Shown here in pieces: positions 9,646 to 19,973 of a DNA stretch of 64,000 bases. Every line of letters begins with the position of its first letter. Within the stretch, counting starts at the first letter, position 1. The notes beneath the pieces were generated by a model. The model ran no database searches and was not told where the DNA came from. It saw only the letters and a list, made by a program, of their open reading frames with translations. This DNA comes from Buxus sempervirens. Lineage: Eukaryota > Streptophyta > Magnoliopsida > Buxales > Buxaceae. The position numbers were made by a program, and so were the translations under genes. The stretch spans positions 34,391,829-34,455,828 of the forward strand of contig OX387187.1 of NCBI GenBank assembly GCA_947561395.2, read 5' to 3'.

Positions 9646-12600
9646 ATGAATACTGAAGAGAACCAAGCCCAAGCTACCGTCCCCGCTCAGGACTTTACTC
9701 AGCTGCAGGAGCAAGTGGCCGGTCTGGCCAAAATGCTAGGGGACCTACTGGCGGCTCAGGCCCAACAGGCCCAAGCCCCGAACCAGGCATCTACTTCCCA
9801 TCAGGCACCACCACCTCAGGCCTACATTCCGCCTCCGGTTCAGCCCATGCCTGAGCCCATTTCTGAACCAGTCCCTGAACCCATTCTGATCAGGGAAAAT
9901 ATGGCGGAGTCTGAGAAAGAGCTGGAGAAAGAAAAGGCCCGAGATGAGATGGAAAAGAAAATGCTGCTGAGGATAGAGAGGATCCAGGCAGAGCTGAAAG
10001 AGGTGAAGGGGGGAGGCAGCCATGCAGGCACCACCTTCGAGGACCTGTGCATGTACCCGGACGTCTGTCTACCGGCTAAGTTCAGGTGCCCAGATTTCGA
10101 CAAGTTTGATGGCACGGGCTGCCCATTAAGCCATCTGAAATTATACTGCGGGGCCCTGTGCCAGTTTGGCCGGGACGATGGAATACTGATCCAGCTCTTC
10201 CAGAGGAGTCTGACAGGGTCAGCCCTTCGGTGGTTCGCTACAGTGGACCATGGAAGGATTAGAAGGTGGAAGGACTTGGCCGATGCTTTCCTGGACCAGT
10301 ACAAGTTCAACTCTGAGATCGTGCCGGACCGGTACGACATGATGAGGATGACCAAGGGGAAGGATGAACCGGTACGGCAGTACGCCAAGAGATGGAGAGA
10401 GGCCGCCTCCCAGGTCAGGCCACCTATGCAAGAGCCGGAGATGATCTCCACCTTTATGGGCACACTGGGGCAGCCCTTTTACAACCATCTGGTGGGTCAG
10501 ATAACCACCAACTTTGCAGCCCTAGTGCAGGTGGCGGACCGGATCGAGGAAGGGGTCAGGTCAGGAAGGCTGATAGACTACTCTACTCTGACTGGGCAGT
10601 CTGATTCCTCTGCCTCCATGGCCCAGAAGAAAGGGGCCGGATTCAAAAAGACGGGGGTCCGAAAAGAAGGGGATGTGAACCTGGTCCAGGCTCCTCCAGC
10701 CAAGAAGCCACTGCACGTGAACATCTCGGCACCCCAACAGGCCCAGCAGGCCCAGCAGTCATACCAGACCCCGCTGAATGTCAACTTCCCTCCCTCTGTG
10801 CCAGCTAACACAAGGAGGACTTTTTCTAAGGAGGAGCGGGATGCCTGGTTCGCAGCAAGAAAGAACCGGGTTTTCACCCCTCTACCCATATCTCTTTCCC
10901 AACTACTGCCAACCCTGCTGAAAGGGGAATACTTGACTCTGAAGGAGCCTAACCCGAATGCCACCAGGGGATGAAATTTTGACACATCGGTCACCTGTGA
11001 CTTCCACATGGGTGCACCAAGGCATTCTACTGATAATTGCTGGGTGCTGAAGCATGCGGTCCAGGACCTGTTGGACCAGAAGGCTTTGGTCTTTAACACT
11101 GCTGCACCCGCCCCGTCGGGAAATGATATTGGGCAGAACCCTCTGCCGTACCACAATGGGGCAGGCCCATCCAACTCCATCACTGCCATATCCACCACCA
11201 GAAGGGCCTTTGACCCATCACAACTTATAGCACCAGTAGGGACCACTGTCCAGGTCCATTTTTTCCCAGAGGAGGACGAAGAGGAGATCAACATGGTCTC
11301 CCAAAAAAATAATAATCTTGTTGCTGAGGACATAAGTTCCTCTCTAAACCGGGTCTCTTCACTCATGGCCCAGATGAATACTGCAAGACCCCCATTGGTC
11401 TTCAATTGCAGTCCACCCACTTATTCCCCATCCAAGCCGTCTAAGGCTCCACTGGTCATCAATCTTGACCCCACCACTGCTTCCATCACTTCTTCTGTCC
11501 CCACCAAATCCAAACTTCAACCCCTGGTTGTAAATGTGCAGCCAGCCCATGCTATCCCTAAACCGGCCCATACATCCCGGTCCAAACTCCAGCCACTAGT
11601 GGTTGACATCCCTAAATTAGCCTATTCAGAGGCCGCTGTACCATGGAACTACAGCGAGGGAATCACGGCTACGGTTCCAATGGTCAGGAACCAGAACCAG
11701 GAGGAGGTGAACCTCATGACGAGGTCGGGGAGATGTGCAGGGGGTGAAGAGAAAGAAAAAGAGACAGAAGCGGAGAAAGAAAAAAGAGAAAATGAAGAAA
11801 AAAGAAAACAGAAAGGAAAAAATAAAGTAGGAGAAGACACCCCCCAGGGTGCAGAAAATGAGGCAGCCGACCTCATAAAAATAATAAAGAAAAGTGAATT
11901 TAATCTTGTGGATCATCTAAACAAGGTCCCGGCCCAGATTTCAATACTGGGCCTTTTGCTGAATTCAGAAAAGCATAGGGATGCATTGTTAAGGGTGCTA
12001 CAGAGTGCACACGTATCCCAGACAATTGATCCAGACCAGCTTGGTAAAATGGTTGGTCAAATCTTGTCACATAATGTGATAAGTTTCTCAGAGGGTGAGA
12101 TCAGCCCAGGTGGGTGTTATCATGTGGACCCTTTGCACATCACTGTGCTTTGTAAGGGCTGCATGGTTGCACGGGTTTTAATCGACAACGGGTCAGCGTT
12201 AAACGTTTGCCCGTTAATCACTTTTACCAAGCTGGGCCTGGACCAGTCAAGGATCAAACGGAATGGGCGGATAGTGAGGGCTTTCGATAGCTCCAAGACC
12301 CACTCCCTAGGGGAGATTGAACTGCCGGTCACAATTGGGCCGAATATCTTTAACATCACATTTGAGGTGATGGATATACCCGCAGCCTTCAATCTGCTCC
12401 TAGGAAGGCCGTGGATACATTCGGCTAGGGCAATACCATCCACGCTCCACCAGAGGGTGAAATACGTAAGAGGGCAAAGGGTGATAACAGTCCTAGCCGA
12501 AAACTTGGTGCCGCCCATTGTGTCACCTGATGTACCATTAATCAATGTGGACTTGACTGTCGACAAGATTGCATTCCACTCATTTCAATTTGAGGCGGTA

Positions 12601-13353
12601 AATTACATACCTGGCGGGTGTGAGAAAAAGAAAGAAAAGGGGACCACTGCAGAAAGGATGGTCAAGAAAGTGATGGAGAAATACCACTTTCACCCAGGGA
12701 AAGGCCTGGGGATCAATCTGCAGGGGATGGTGGAGCCAATCACGGCTAAGAAACTGATCCCCAAAGTAGGGTTGGGCTTCAAGCCCAGAGGCTGGAGAAG
12801 AATGAAATATGAAGAAGGGGAGAGCAGAAGCAAAGGAAAACTCCCTCATTTAAGAGAAAGTTTCCCCAAACCCTCCTATATAATCCAAATTTCTCCTCCC
12901 ATGGACCAATCAAAACCTCCCTACTACAATGTCAACCCATTTCAAAAGCCTTCTGTTTCGGCCCTACAACCCTATAACCCATCTCCAATACTGGGAGCAG
13001 TGGATGGGCCTGGACCACAGCCCGAGCAGCAGGTGGACTTTTCTGAAGATGTTGGTGCATTCTTCGCCATGACGGAAGGCGAAAAGACAGGGGCAGACAT
13101 GGAACTGCCATTTATTGACTGGGCTGCAGTAAAGATTCCAGACAAGGTCATTTCTGGACTGGGCCCCGCAGCAGAAAAGGGCAGTACCCACCCGGTGATG
13201 ATGGCATCGGATGCTGGGCTTGAGGAGCAGGCTTTCCCTATTTCCCCTGCTCCCCAAAATTTTGTACTGAACAATTGGGAGGAAACTCCCCTTACTTTTG
13301 AAGCAGCGTCTGTGTGGCAAACTGACGCGGCTTCCAAAAAAAAACTCCAATAG
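9646..13353 (+). CDS. gag-pro: A gag-protease region
   Basis: Gag begins at the ATG of MNTEENQAQA, the start shared by A, B and C just after the splice acceptor. It has a Gln/Ala/Pro-rich N-terminus, a charged coiled-coil stretch (about 9900-10010), the retrotransposon gag core (HLKLYCGALCQ ... LTGSALRWF, about 10130-10580) and a Cys/His knuckle-like CDFHMGAPGH (about 10997). A Lys/Glu-rich linker follows near 11740-11830, then the aspartic protease with active site DNGS (about 12184-12195, Tat-type variant of DTG) and a G-patch-like motif GKGLG...GLGFKP (about 12700-12790). It forms the particle core and matures it. Broken in about one place. Confidence 0.88.
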
Positions 13354-16300
13354 TGGAATGCCATTTCCCTGAAAGTTCTAATGGGCCTTCGTCTTCAGGG
13401 GAATTATGTTTAGAAGGCCCACAAAAAACCCAAAAAGATTTTTCTATTTTTTCTAGAAAATTTAATTTTTTCAAAAAGGTCCAAACCACTTATGAGCCAT
13501 ACAATCAGACCGAATTGGACCAGGTTGAATATGACTTCGACCTTGAGCTCGACTTTGATCTCATGGGGGTCGAAGAAGAGACCGAGGTCGAAGAAGAAGA
13601 CGTTCCAAAAGAAATTGAATACCAATTGGAACGTCATGAAAAGGGGGTCCAACCTAATATTGAGGAGACCATATCCATAAATCTTGGGACCGAAGAGGAC
13701 CCAAAAATTGTAAAAATCGGGTCATGCTTGTCTGATGTGCAGAAAAATGAAATGTCACAATTCTTGGCAGATTACAAGGATGTGTTTGCTTGGTCGTATC
13801 GGGACATGCCGGGGTTGGACACAGACATGGTGGTGCACAAGTTGCCAATTTTGCCAGGGGTTAAGCCGATTAAGCAGAAGCTGAGAAGATTGAAACCTGA
13901 GTGGACTCTGAAGGTCAAAGATGAAGTGGTCAAACAGTTCCAAGCCGGATTTTTGGCAGTCTCTACGTACCCAGAGTGGCTCGCAAACATAGTGCCGGTA
14001 CCCAAGAAGGACGGGAAAGTCCGAATGTGTGTGGACTATAGAGACTTGAACAGGGCAAGCCCAAAGGACGATTTTCCGCTTCCACACATCGACATTCTGG
14101 TCGATAATACTGCGGTACATAGCCTGTTCTCTTTCATGGATGGGTTCTCGGGATATAATCAGATCAAGATGGCTAAGGAGGATCAAGAGAAAACAGCATT
14201 TATCACACCTTGGGGGACATTCCACTACACAGTCATGCCGTTTGGGCTTAAGAACGCCGGGGCAACATACCAGCGGGCCATGACTGCACTATTCCATGAC
14301 GTGATCCACAAGGAGATGGAGGTCTATGTGGACGATATGATTGCCAAATCATGCAAAGAGGAGGACCACTTGATCAATCTGAAGAAAGTGTTTGATCGGC
14401 TCAGGAAGTACAGTTTACGGCTTAACCCGGCTAAGTGCGTCTTTGGGGCTACATCAGGAAAGTTACTGGGGTTCATAGTGAGCCGAAGAGGAATTGAAAT
14501 CGACCCGGCTAAAGCCAAGGCCATAATTGAAATGCCAGCACCCAGAACTGAGAAGGAGGTCAGGGGTTTTCTTGGAAGGATTCAATACATAAGCCGGTTC
14601 ATAGCACAGCTCACTGCTATCTGTGAACCAATTTTCAAACTTTTGAGGAAAGATAACCCGACGGTCTGGAATGAGGACTGCCAGCAGGCATTTGATACAA
14701 TAAAAAGGTATTTACTGAACCCGCCGGTACTAGTGCCACCAACTCCAGGAAGACCACTGATCCTATACTTGTCAGTGTTGGAAACGTCGATGGGATGTGT
14801 CTTGGGGCAGCATGATGAGACTGGTAGAAAAGAAAGGGCAATTTACTATCTGAGTAAAAAATTCACAGAATATGAAGCTAAGTATTCATCATTGGAAAAG
14901 ACTTGCTGTGCTCTAGTGTGGGCCACTCAGAGGCTAAGGCATTATTTCCTTAGTCACTCCACACTATTGATATCCCGGATGGACCCGCTGAAGTATTTAT
15001 TTGAAAAACCGGCACTGACTGGCAGAACGGCTAAGTGGCAATTGCTACTGTCCGAGTTTGACCTCACATACATCACCCAGAAGGCGATCAAGGGTCAAGC
15101 CATAGCTGATCACCTGGCTGCACATCCTTTGCCAGAATATCAACCCTTGAAGACCAACTTCCCAGATGAGGCAATTCTGTACACTGAAGAGGAAAACAGT
15201 GAGAGTTCTTGGCAGATGTTCTTTGACGGGGCAGCCAATATGAATGGGAACGGAATAGGGGCAGTCTTGGTCAAACCAGATGGTTCACACATCCCAATTG
15301 CAGTAAAGCTGAGATTCCAGTGCACCAATAACATAGCAGAATATGAGGCATGCATAATTGGATTGCAAGCAGCCATGGATCATGGAGTAGAGGAACTTGA
15401 CGTATATGGGGATTCGAGTCTTATCATCTTCCAAACAACTGGTGAGTGGAAAACCAAGGATCACAAATTGATCCCCTATCACCAGTATTTGGAAGAAATA
15501 AGCACAAATTTCACTCGAATTTCCTTCAACTATATGCCCAGGGCCAAGAATCAGTTTGCGGATGCTCTAGCAACCTTGGCTTCAATGGTCAGCATATCAG
15601 AAGGAGTAGACATCAGACCACTGGAAATTGAGGTCCGTGATGAACCGGCTTACTGTCTCGTTCTAGAGGGAGTGCCAGAAGAAGAAGCACCATGGTTTCA
15701 GGATATCAAGAACTTCTTAAATAATCGGAGTTTGCCAGAAAATGCCACTGCTACTGAGAAGAGGACAATACAGAGATTGGCTGGTCAATTTCTGCTAAGT
15801 GGTGGACATGTGTACAAGAGGTCGCATAACGACATTCTGCTAAGATGTGTAGCCAAGGCTGAATCGAAAAGGCTGATTGAGACTGTACATGGAGAAGTCT
15901 GTGGGCCCCATATGAGTGGGCACATGCTGGCAAAGAAGATCCTGAGGCTAGGATATTACTGGACGACCATGGAGCACGATTGTTGTATACATGTCAGGAG
16001 GTGCCATCAATGCCAAATCTATGCAGATAATAAGCATGCACCCCCAGGTGAGCTGCACAACATGACATCACCCTGGCCCTTCTCTATGTGGGGCATAGAT
16101 GTCATCGGCATGATCTCCCCTAAGGCATCGAACGGACATAGATTCATCCTAGTGGCGATTGACTATTTCACTAAGTGGGTGGAAGCAGCTTCATATGCGA
16201 ATATCACAAGCAGCCATGTCATTAAATTTTTGAAGCACAACATTATTTGTCGCTATGGACTGCCAAGTGCCATAGTATCAGACAATGCTTCAAATATTAA

Positions 16301-16940
16301 GAACAAGGACATGAAGAAAATGTGTGAGCAGTTTCAGATCACCCACCACAAGTCAGCTCCGTATAGGCCAAAGATGAATGGGGCAGTAGAAGCAGCCAAC
16401 AAGAATATAAAGAAAATCATTCAGAAGATGGTAGTGAGCTACAAAGATTGGCATGAAATGCTGCCACTTGCTCTACATGCCTACAGAACCTCGATCCGGA
16501 CTTCAACGGGGGCAACCCCGTACTCCCTAGTCTATGGAATGGAAGCAGTCTTGCCAGTGGAAATAGAAATCCCGTCACTCCGAGTGCTCATGGAAGCAGA
16601 ACTAGAAGAAGCCGAATGGGTCCAATCAAGACATGATCAACTTAACCTGATAGAAGAAAAGCGGTTGAAAGCGCTTTGCCATGGACAGTTGTACCAGAAG
16701 AGAATGGCCCGGGCTTACAATAAGAAAGTGAGGCCCAGAACTTTCCAAGAAGGAAACTTAGTGCTAAAGAAAATCTTACCATTTTTGGAAGATCCTCGTG
16801 GTAAGTTCAAGCCCAATTGGGAAGGCCCATATGTCGTCAAGAAAGTCCTGTCAGGGGGTGCACTCATCTTAGCAGAAATGGATGGGTCAGATTTTCCTGA
16901 GCCCATTAACTCTGATGCGGTAAAAAGGTATTTTCCTTGA
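13353..16940 (+). CDS. pol: A pol: RT, RNase H, archaeal-type RNase H, integrase
   Basis: Uninterrupted for 1195 codons. Order: acidic N-terminus; RT (about 13950-14640, catalytic YVDD at 14324-14335); Ty3-type RNase H (about 14740-15130); a second, archaeal-type RNase H (about 15200-15590, FFDGAAN, AEYEA, GDSS, ADALA); integrase with HHCC finger (about 15870-16030) and D-D-E core (GIDVIG, VSDNAS, GAVEAAN); GPY/F-like C-terminus ending at 16937. The duplicated RNase H is the known hallmark of the Tat lineage. Pol lies in another frame than protease with a short overlap; Ogre elements are known to splice an intron between protease and RT, which may apply here. Confidence 0.95.
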   Translation: MECHFPESSNGPSSSGELCLEGPQKTQKDFSIFSRKFNFFKKVQTTYEPYNQTELDQVEYDFDLELDFDLMGVEEETEVEEEDVPKEIEYQLERHEKGVQPNIEETISINLGTEEDPKIVKIGSCLSDVQKNEMSQFLADYKDVFAWSYRDMPGLDTDMVVHKLPILPGVKPIKQKLRRLKPEWTLKVKDEVVKQFQAGFLAVSTYPEWLANIVPVPKKDGKVRMCVDYRDLNRASPKDDFPLPHIDILVDNTAVHSLFSFMDGFSGYNQIKMAKEDQEKTAFITPWGTFHYTVMPFGLKNAGATYQRAMTALFHDVIHKEMEVYVDDMIAKSCKEEDHLINLKKVFDRLRKYSLRLNPAKCVFGATSGKLLGFIVSRRGIEIDPAKAKAIIEMPAPRTEKEVRGFLGRIQYISRFIAQLTAICEPIFKLLRKDNPTVWNEDCQQAFDTIKRYLLNPPVLVPPTPGRPLILYLSVLETSMGCVLGQHDETGRKERAIYYLSKKFTEYEAKYSSLEKTCCALVWATQRLRHYFLSHSTLLISRMDPLKYLFEKPALTGRTAKWQLLLSEFDLTYITQKAIKGQAIADHLAAHPLPEYQPLKTNFPDEAILYTEEENSESSWQMFFDGAANMNGNGIGAVLVKPDGSHIPIAVKLRFQCTNNIAEYEACIIGLQAAMDHGVEELDVYGDSSLIIFQTTGEWKTKDHKLIPYHQYLEEISTNFTRISFNYMPRAKNQFADALATLASMVSISEGVDIRPLEIEVRDEPAYCLVLEGVPEEEAPWFQDIKNFLNNRSLPENATATEKRTIQRLAGQFLLSGGHVYKRSHNDILLRCVAKAESKRLIETVHGEVCGPHMSGHMLAKKILRLGYYWTTMEHDCCIHVRRCHQCQIYADNKHAPPGELHNMTSPWPFSMWGIDVIGMISPKASNGHRFILVAIDYFTKWVEAASYANITSSHVIKFLKHNIICRYGLPSAIVSDNASNIKNKDMKKMCEQFQITHHKSAPYRPKMNGAVEAANKNIKKIIQKMVVSYKDWHEMLPLALHAYRTSIRTSTGATPYSLVYGMEAVLPVEIEIPSLRVLMEAELEEAEWVQSRHDQLNLIEEKRLKALCHGQLYQKRMARAYNKKVRPRTFQEGNLVLKKILPFLEDPRGKFKPNWEGPYVVKKVLSGGALILAEMDGSDFPEPINSDAVKRYFP

Positions 16941-17876
16941 GTGAATATTCCTAGGAAATGATCCGAGGCCATTTTTCTTTATTTCCTTCAAAATTTCAAT
17001 CCCTAGTCTAGCCAAGTTGAGCCGGTTCGTTTCTTTGATCAACCCAAACCGGATTTACAGTCAAATTGGGGCAAAATCAATTGGAGCAAAAGTGAGGAAA
17101 GAAAAAGAAAAAGAAAGGAAAAGCAATGGAAATGGCAAATGAAAGCCAAGTGTGAAAAAAAAAATGCAAAAAAAATGCAATTTGGGGAAAAAGGGTTAAA
17201 TTCATCATGACTGTAAGTCCGGTTGACCTATTTCCACACTTGAAAATTTTTGGGCCTTTAATACCCTTTCTTTCATAAACTGAGCCTAGCCTTTATTTCG
17301 TCCTATTTTTAAGCCCTCGGTGATCTTAGCTTGTTCATTTAAATATCAGAGTAAGATGGGTGACGACGGAATTCAGAAGCCGGCCCTAGTGAAAACCGTA
17401 ACTGGCGCTAGGGGCAATATTGGCAAAAAGGCAAAAAGAAAAAAAAGAAAAATGAAAGAAAATCAGAGGTTGAGTTGATCATGGGGATCTGAGCTTCAAG
17501 CAAAGTGGGCATGAGCAGAATGGGGCAGTTTTGGCCGTTGGGGATGACTCTAAAGGTCCTAAGATGGACGGTTCTGATCCCTCAGTATTTTCTGGACTAC
17601 CCTTTTCATTATTTAACCTAGTTCTAATTCCTTTAATTATAGGTGATTAAGTGCATGGACCAAATTTCAAAAAATACAAAAAAAATATAAAAAGAAAAAT
17701 TATACTTTGGCCAGTGATGAGAAATCAAATACTTTTCATAAAACCTTTGTTTTTACAAGCATCTGAGCATTCTGAGGCCAATAATATAAAAATTTTATTT
17801 TGAATTAAATCCTTTGTCTTTCCACTATTGGAGTTCAATTTTGTACAAAGGTATGAAAAATGTGCAGGAAATAAAG
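16941..17876 (+). mobile_element. A 3' non-coding region after integrase
   Basis: Matches 32260-33200 of B closely. It holds Lys-type purine runs and a conserved 'ccggccctagtgaaaaccg' / 'ggcgctaggg' segment (about 17380-17410). No coding region seen. Confidence 0.7.
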
Positions 17877-18761
17877 CTAATCTCCTAGCCGCTCCTCAAG
17901 CTCCCGAATCCGAGCTGCCTGAGCTGCAATGACTCCTGAAGCCCCCTCTGCAGCGGGATCACTCAGGAAGGAAATGACCTCATCTGAAAGGGCCTGCCTG
18001 ATCCGCATACTCCTAAGGCTGGCCAAAGTATCCTGGTACTTCTGCCGGATCATACGGACCTCAAAGCGACGGGCCTGCCTCTGCTCCTCCAGCTTCTCTT
18101 CCACGGCAGTACGGCGTGAGATCTGCTCCTCAAGCTGCCTCTCCAGATAAGCACCCTGTATCCTGAGCTCCTGGGCCTCCCGCACCCATATTTGCTGAAG
18201 CCGCTTATGAGAAGCCCGCTCAGACTCTAGAATGTCCTCATAGGTGGGAGCCAAGACTACAGGAGGATCTTCAGGTACTGGGGCCTGAGTCTGTATCTGC
18301 TCCTTGATCCAGAAGAGATAATCCTTCACATGGGCTTTTGAGAAGACCGGACCATGCATAAAGCGGACATAGGACCACTCCTTCATCAACCAGGCATTCA
18401 GCTTCATAGAAAGGGGCCCAAGACGATCCTCATATCCACATGGGATGATAATCCCCTGGGTCGCACGGAACTGACGAAGGACCCGCAGAGGAAGATAAAG
18501 CACTGCATGCCTCAGGCCAGCCAGAATCAGAAAGTTGCGGTCTCGGAAGCTAATCACTGTCTCCGCATTAGGCTGATAAGTACCAGGCCATCTCACGTGG
18601 TCATCCTGAAGCGAGCCCAAGAAAGTGAACCAGCCCTGTTTGCCCCCTGGAATATCGGGGCACCCCCGGTTGCTCATCAAGATGGGGACCTTCAAACTTG
18701 GGAAGAAGTGTCGATTGATTTCTTCAATCTGACTCAGATGATCAAGTAGCCAAAGCTGCAA
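17877..18761 (-). CDS. A antisense accessory gene, DUF7745-like (short form)
   Basis: An open frame of 294 codons opposite to gag-pol. The first 160 residues carry LWLLDHL, a W-rich region and LILAGLRHAVLYLPLRVLRQ, the pattern I know from DUF7745 / plant-mobile-domain-related proteins found in plant genomes and retroelements. Residues about 170-294 are a charged coiled coil ending ARIRELEERLGD. An acceptor-like TTTGCAG lies at its upstream edge, so it is probably a last exon; A carries a shorter form of the gene than B (33202-34859). Extra antisense ORFs downstream of integrase are known for Tat elements; their role is unknown. Family assignment is from memory of the motifs. Confidence 0.65.
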   Translation of the reverse strand: MQLWLLDHLSQIEEINRHFFPSLKVPILMSNRGCPDIPGGKQGWFTFLGSLQDDHVRWPGTYQPNAETVISFRDRNFLILAGLRHAVLYLPLRVLRQFRATQGIIIPCGYEDRLGPLSMKLNAWLMKEWSYVRFMHGPVFSKAHVKDYLFWIKEQIQTQAPVPEDPPVVLAPTYEDILESERASHKRLQQIWVREAQELRIQGAYLERQLEEQISRRTAVEEKLEEQRQARRFEVRMIRQKYQDTLASLRSMRIRQALSDEVISFLSDPAAEGASGVIAAQAARIRELEERLGD

Positions 18762-18779
18762 AGAAAGAGAGATATATCA

Positions 18780-18806
18780 GCACATTGTAAAAAGAAAAAA
18801 GCAAAA

Positions 18807-18871
<65 letters not shown>

Positions 18872-18951
18872 AAGAAAAAGAAGCAAAAAGAAAGCAAAAA
18901 AGCAAAAAAAGAAAGCAAAAAAGCAAAAAGAAAGCAAAAAAAAAAAAAAGC

Positions 18952-18991
<40 letters not shown>

Positions 18992-19010
18992 TTTTACCTG
19001 CAGGTTATGG
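18780..19010. repeat. Poly-A / (A,G)-rich tract and (AT)n
   Basis: A long A run (about 18807-18860) passes into aaagc-type repeats and a short (AT) run near 18970-18991. It sits where B instead carries the rest of its antisense gene region. Confidence 0.9.
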
Positions 19011-19228
19011 GCAACAATGGCACATACATCATTATTGAGAGAGCAAGAAGATGAAGAAGCAAAAGCAAGTTGCAGAATATTCAACCACAGGTTTGGGCAT
19101 CAAATGCACCCAGGTAAATCAATCAGGAAAATTCAATAAATATTTCCTTCCTTATTGTTGAAAAACATCAAAAGCAATTGAGTTTGTAGAGGTCAATTTT
19201 AAATCCACATTCTTTCAAAATTTGCTTG

Positions 19229-19274
19229 TCTCAGATTTCTTTTCATAGCCACGAGAGCTCAAAGAAATCTGAGA
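19229..19274 (+). repeat. 3'-UTR stem-loop 1 (A)
   Basis: TCTCAGATTTCTTT pairs perfectly over 14 bp with AAAGAAATCTGAGA around an 18-base loop with core AGCCACGAGAGCTC. The same loop core recurs in two further stem-loops with other stems. Confidence 0.8.
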
Positions 19275-19449
19275 TAAGGAAGAGATGCCACCCCGTCAGA
19301 CTATACACAGCAGGGGTTTCATTGGCTATCTTCAAATCCATGTTTTTTATCACTCATTTGTTTGACCAAAGCAAGTTCAATTAATGAGATGTCTTTCAAA
19401 CGTGCAATTTTGAGTTGTGTCTATTTTGTGCTGTTCATTGTGTTACAAC

Positions 19450-19560
19450 TCCAGCGAAGAGGGGAAGTTGTAGACACCCCAAAAATTGCACGATTTTTGA
19501 TAAATCTTGAAGGAAAGGAATATATTATTGGAATTCTTTGCATTGGGTTTAAAAAGGAGC
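19450..19560 (+). mobile_element. Fossil polypurine tract / LTR-start junction inside A
   Basis: GAAGAGGGGAAGT directly followed by TGTAGACACCCCAAAAATTG copies the layout of the real junction (AAAGAGGGGCAGT then TGTAGACACCCC at 19961-19985). About 30-60 bases later the sequence switches to the A/B-type 3' UTR. It reads as the end of a related element fused upstream of A's own 3' end, for example by template switching. Confidence 0.65.
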
Positions 19561-19610
19561 AAAAAGAAATGTGCTATAAATTCTACTATTTTTTCTCAAA
19601 ATCCTATTGT

Positions 19611-19660
19611 TGTCTTGAAATCCACCTCACAGCCACGAGAGCTCTGTGGAATTTAGGACA
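19611..19660 (+). repeat. 3'-UTR stem-loop 2 (A)
   Basis: TGTCTTGAAATCCAC pairs with GTGGAATTTAGGACA over 15 positions in RNA, counting two G-U pairs and one mismatch. The 20-base loop has core CAGCCACGAGAGCTC, as in stem-loop 1. B has it at about 39282-39331. Confidence 0.75.
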
Positions 19661-19755
19661 ACTTTGGGAAATGTGCCTGGTCAAAAGGATGATATCCACT
19701 CAATTTTCAACTTGGTTTAATAAAAAATCAGTTTTTCAAAAATCCTATTTTTGGG

Positions 19756-19800
19756 CTTAAAATCCACTTCACAGCCACAAAGGGCTCAGTGGAATTTAAG
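19756..19800 (+). repeat. 3'-UTR stem-loop 3 (A)
   Basis: CTTAAAATCCACT pairs with AGTGGAATTTAAG with one mismatch; the loop reads TCACAGCCACAAAGGGCTC, a variant of the loop shared by stem-loops 1 and 2. The B copy is at about 39428-39472. Confidence 0.75.
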
Positions 19801-19960
19801 AACTCTTGGAGAGATGCCCCCTTAAAGTGAGGGTTTTTTGGCAAATCTCCACTCAAAAATGGTTTTCTACAGAAATTGAATTGAACCGAGCAAATCATGC
19901 TCAAGGGAATGCAATTTGGGCTTGTCTACTCTTTGCAGCTCACTGCTTCGCAGCTCCCAC

Positions 19961-19973
19961 AAAGAGGGGCAGT
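19961..19973 (+). other. A polypurine tract
   Basis: AAAGAGGGGCAGT directly before the right LTR, primer for plus-strand DNA. The identical tract precedes B's right LTR at 39634-39646. Confidence 0.85.
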
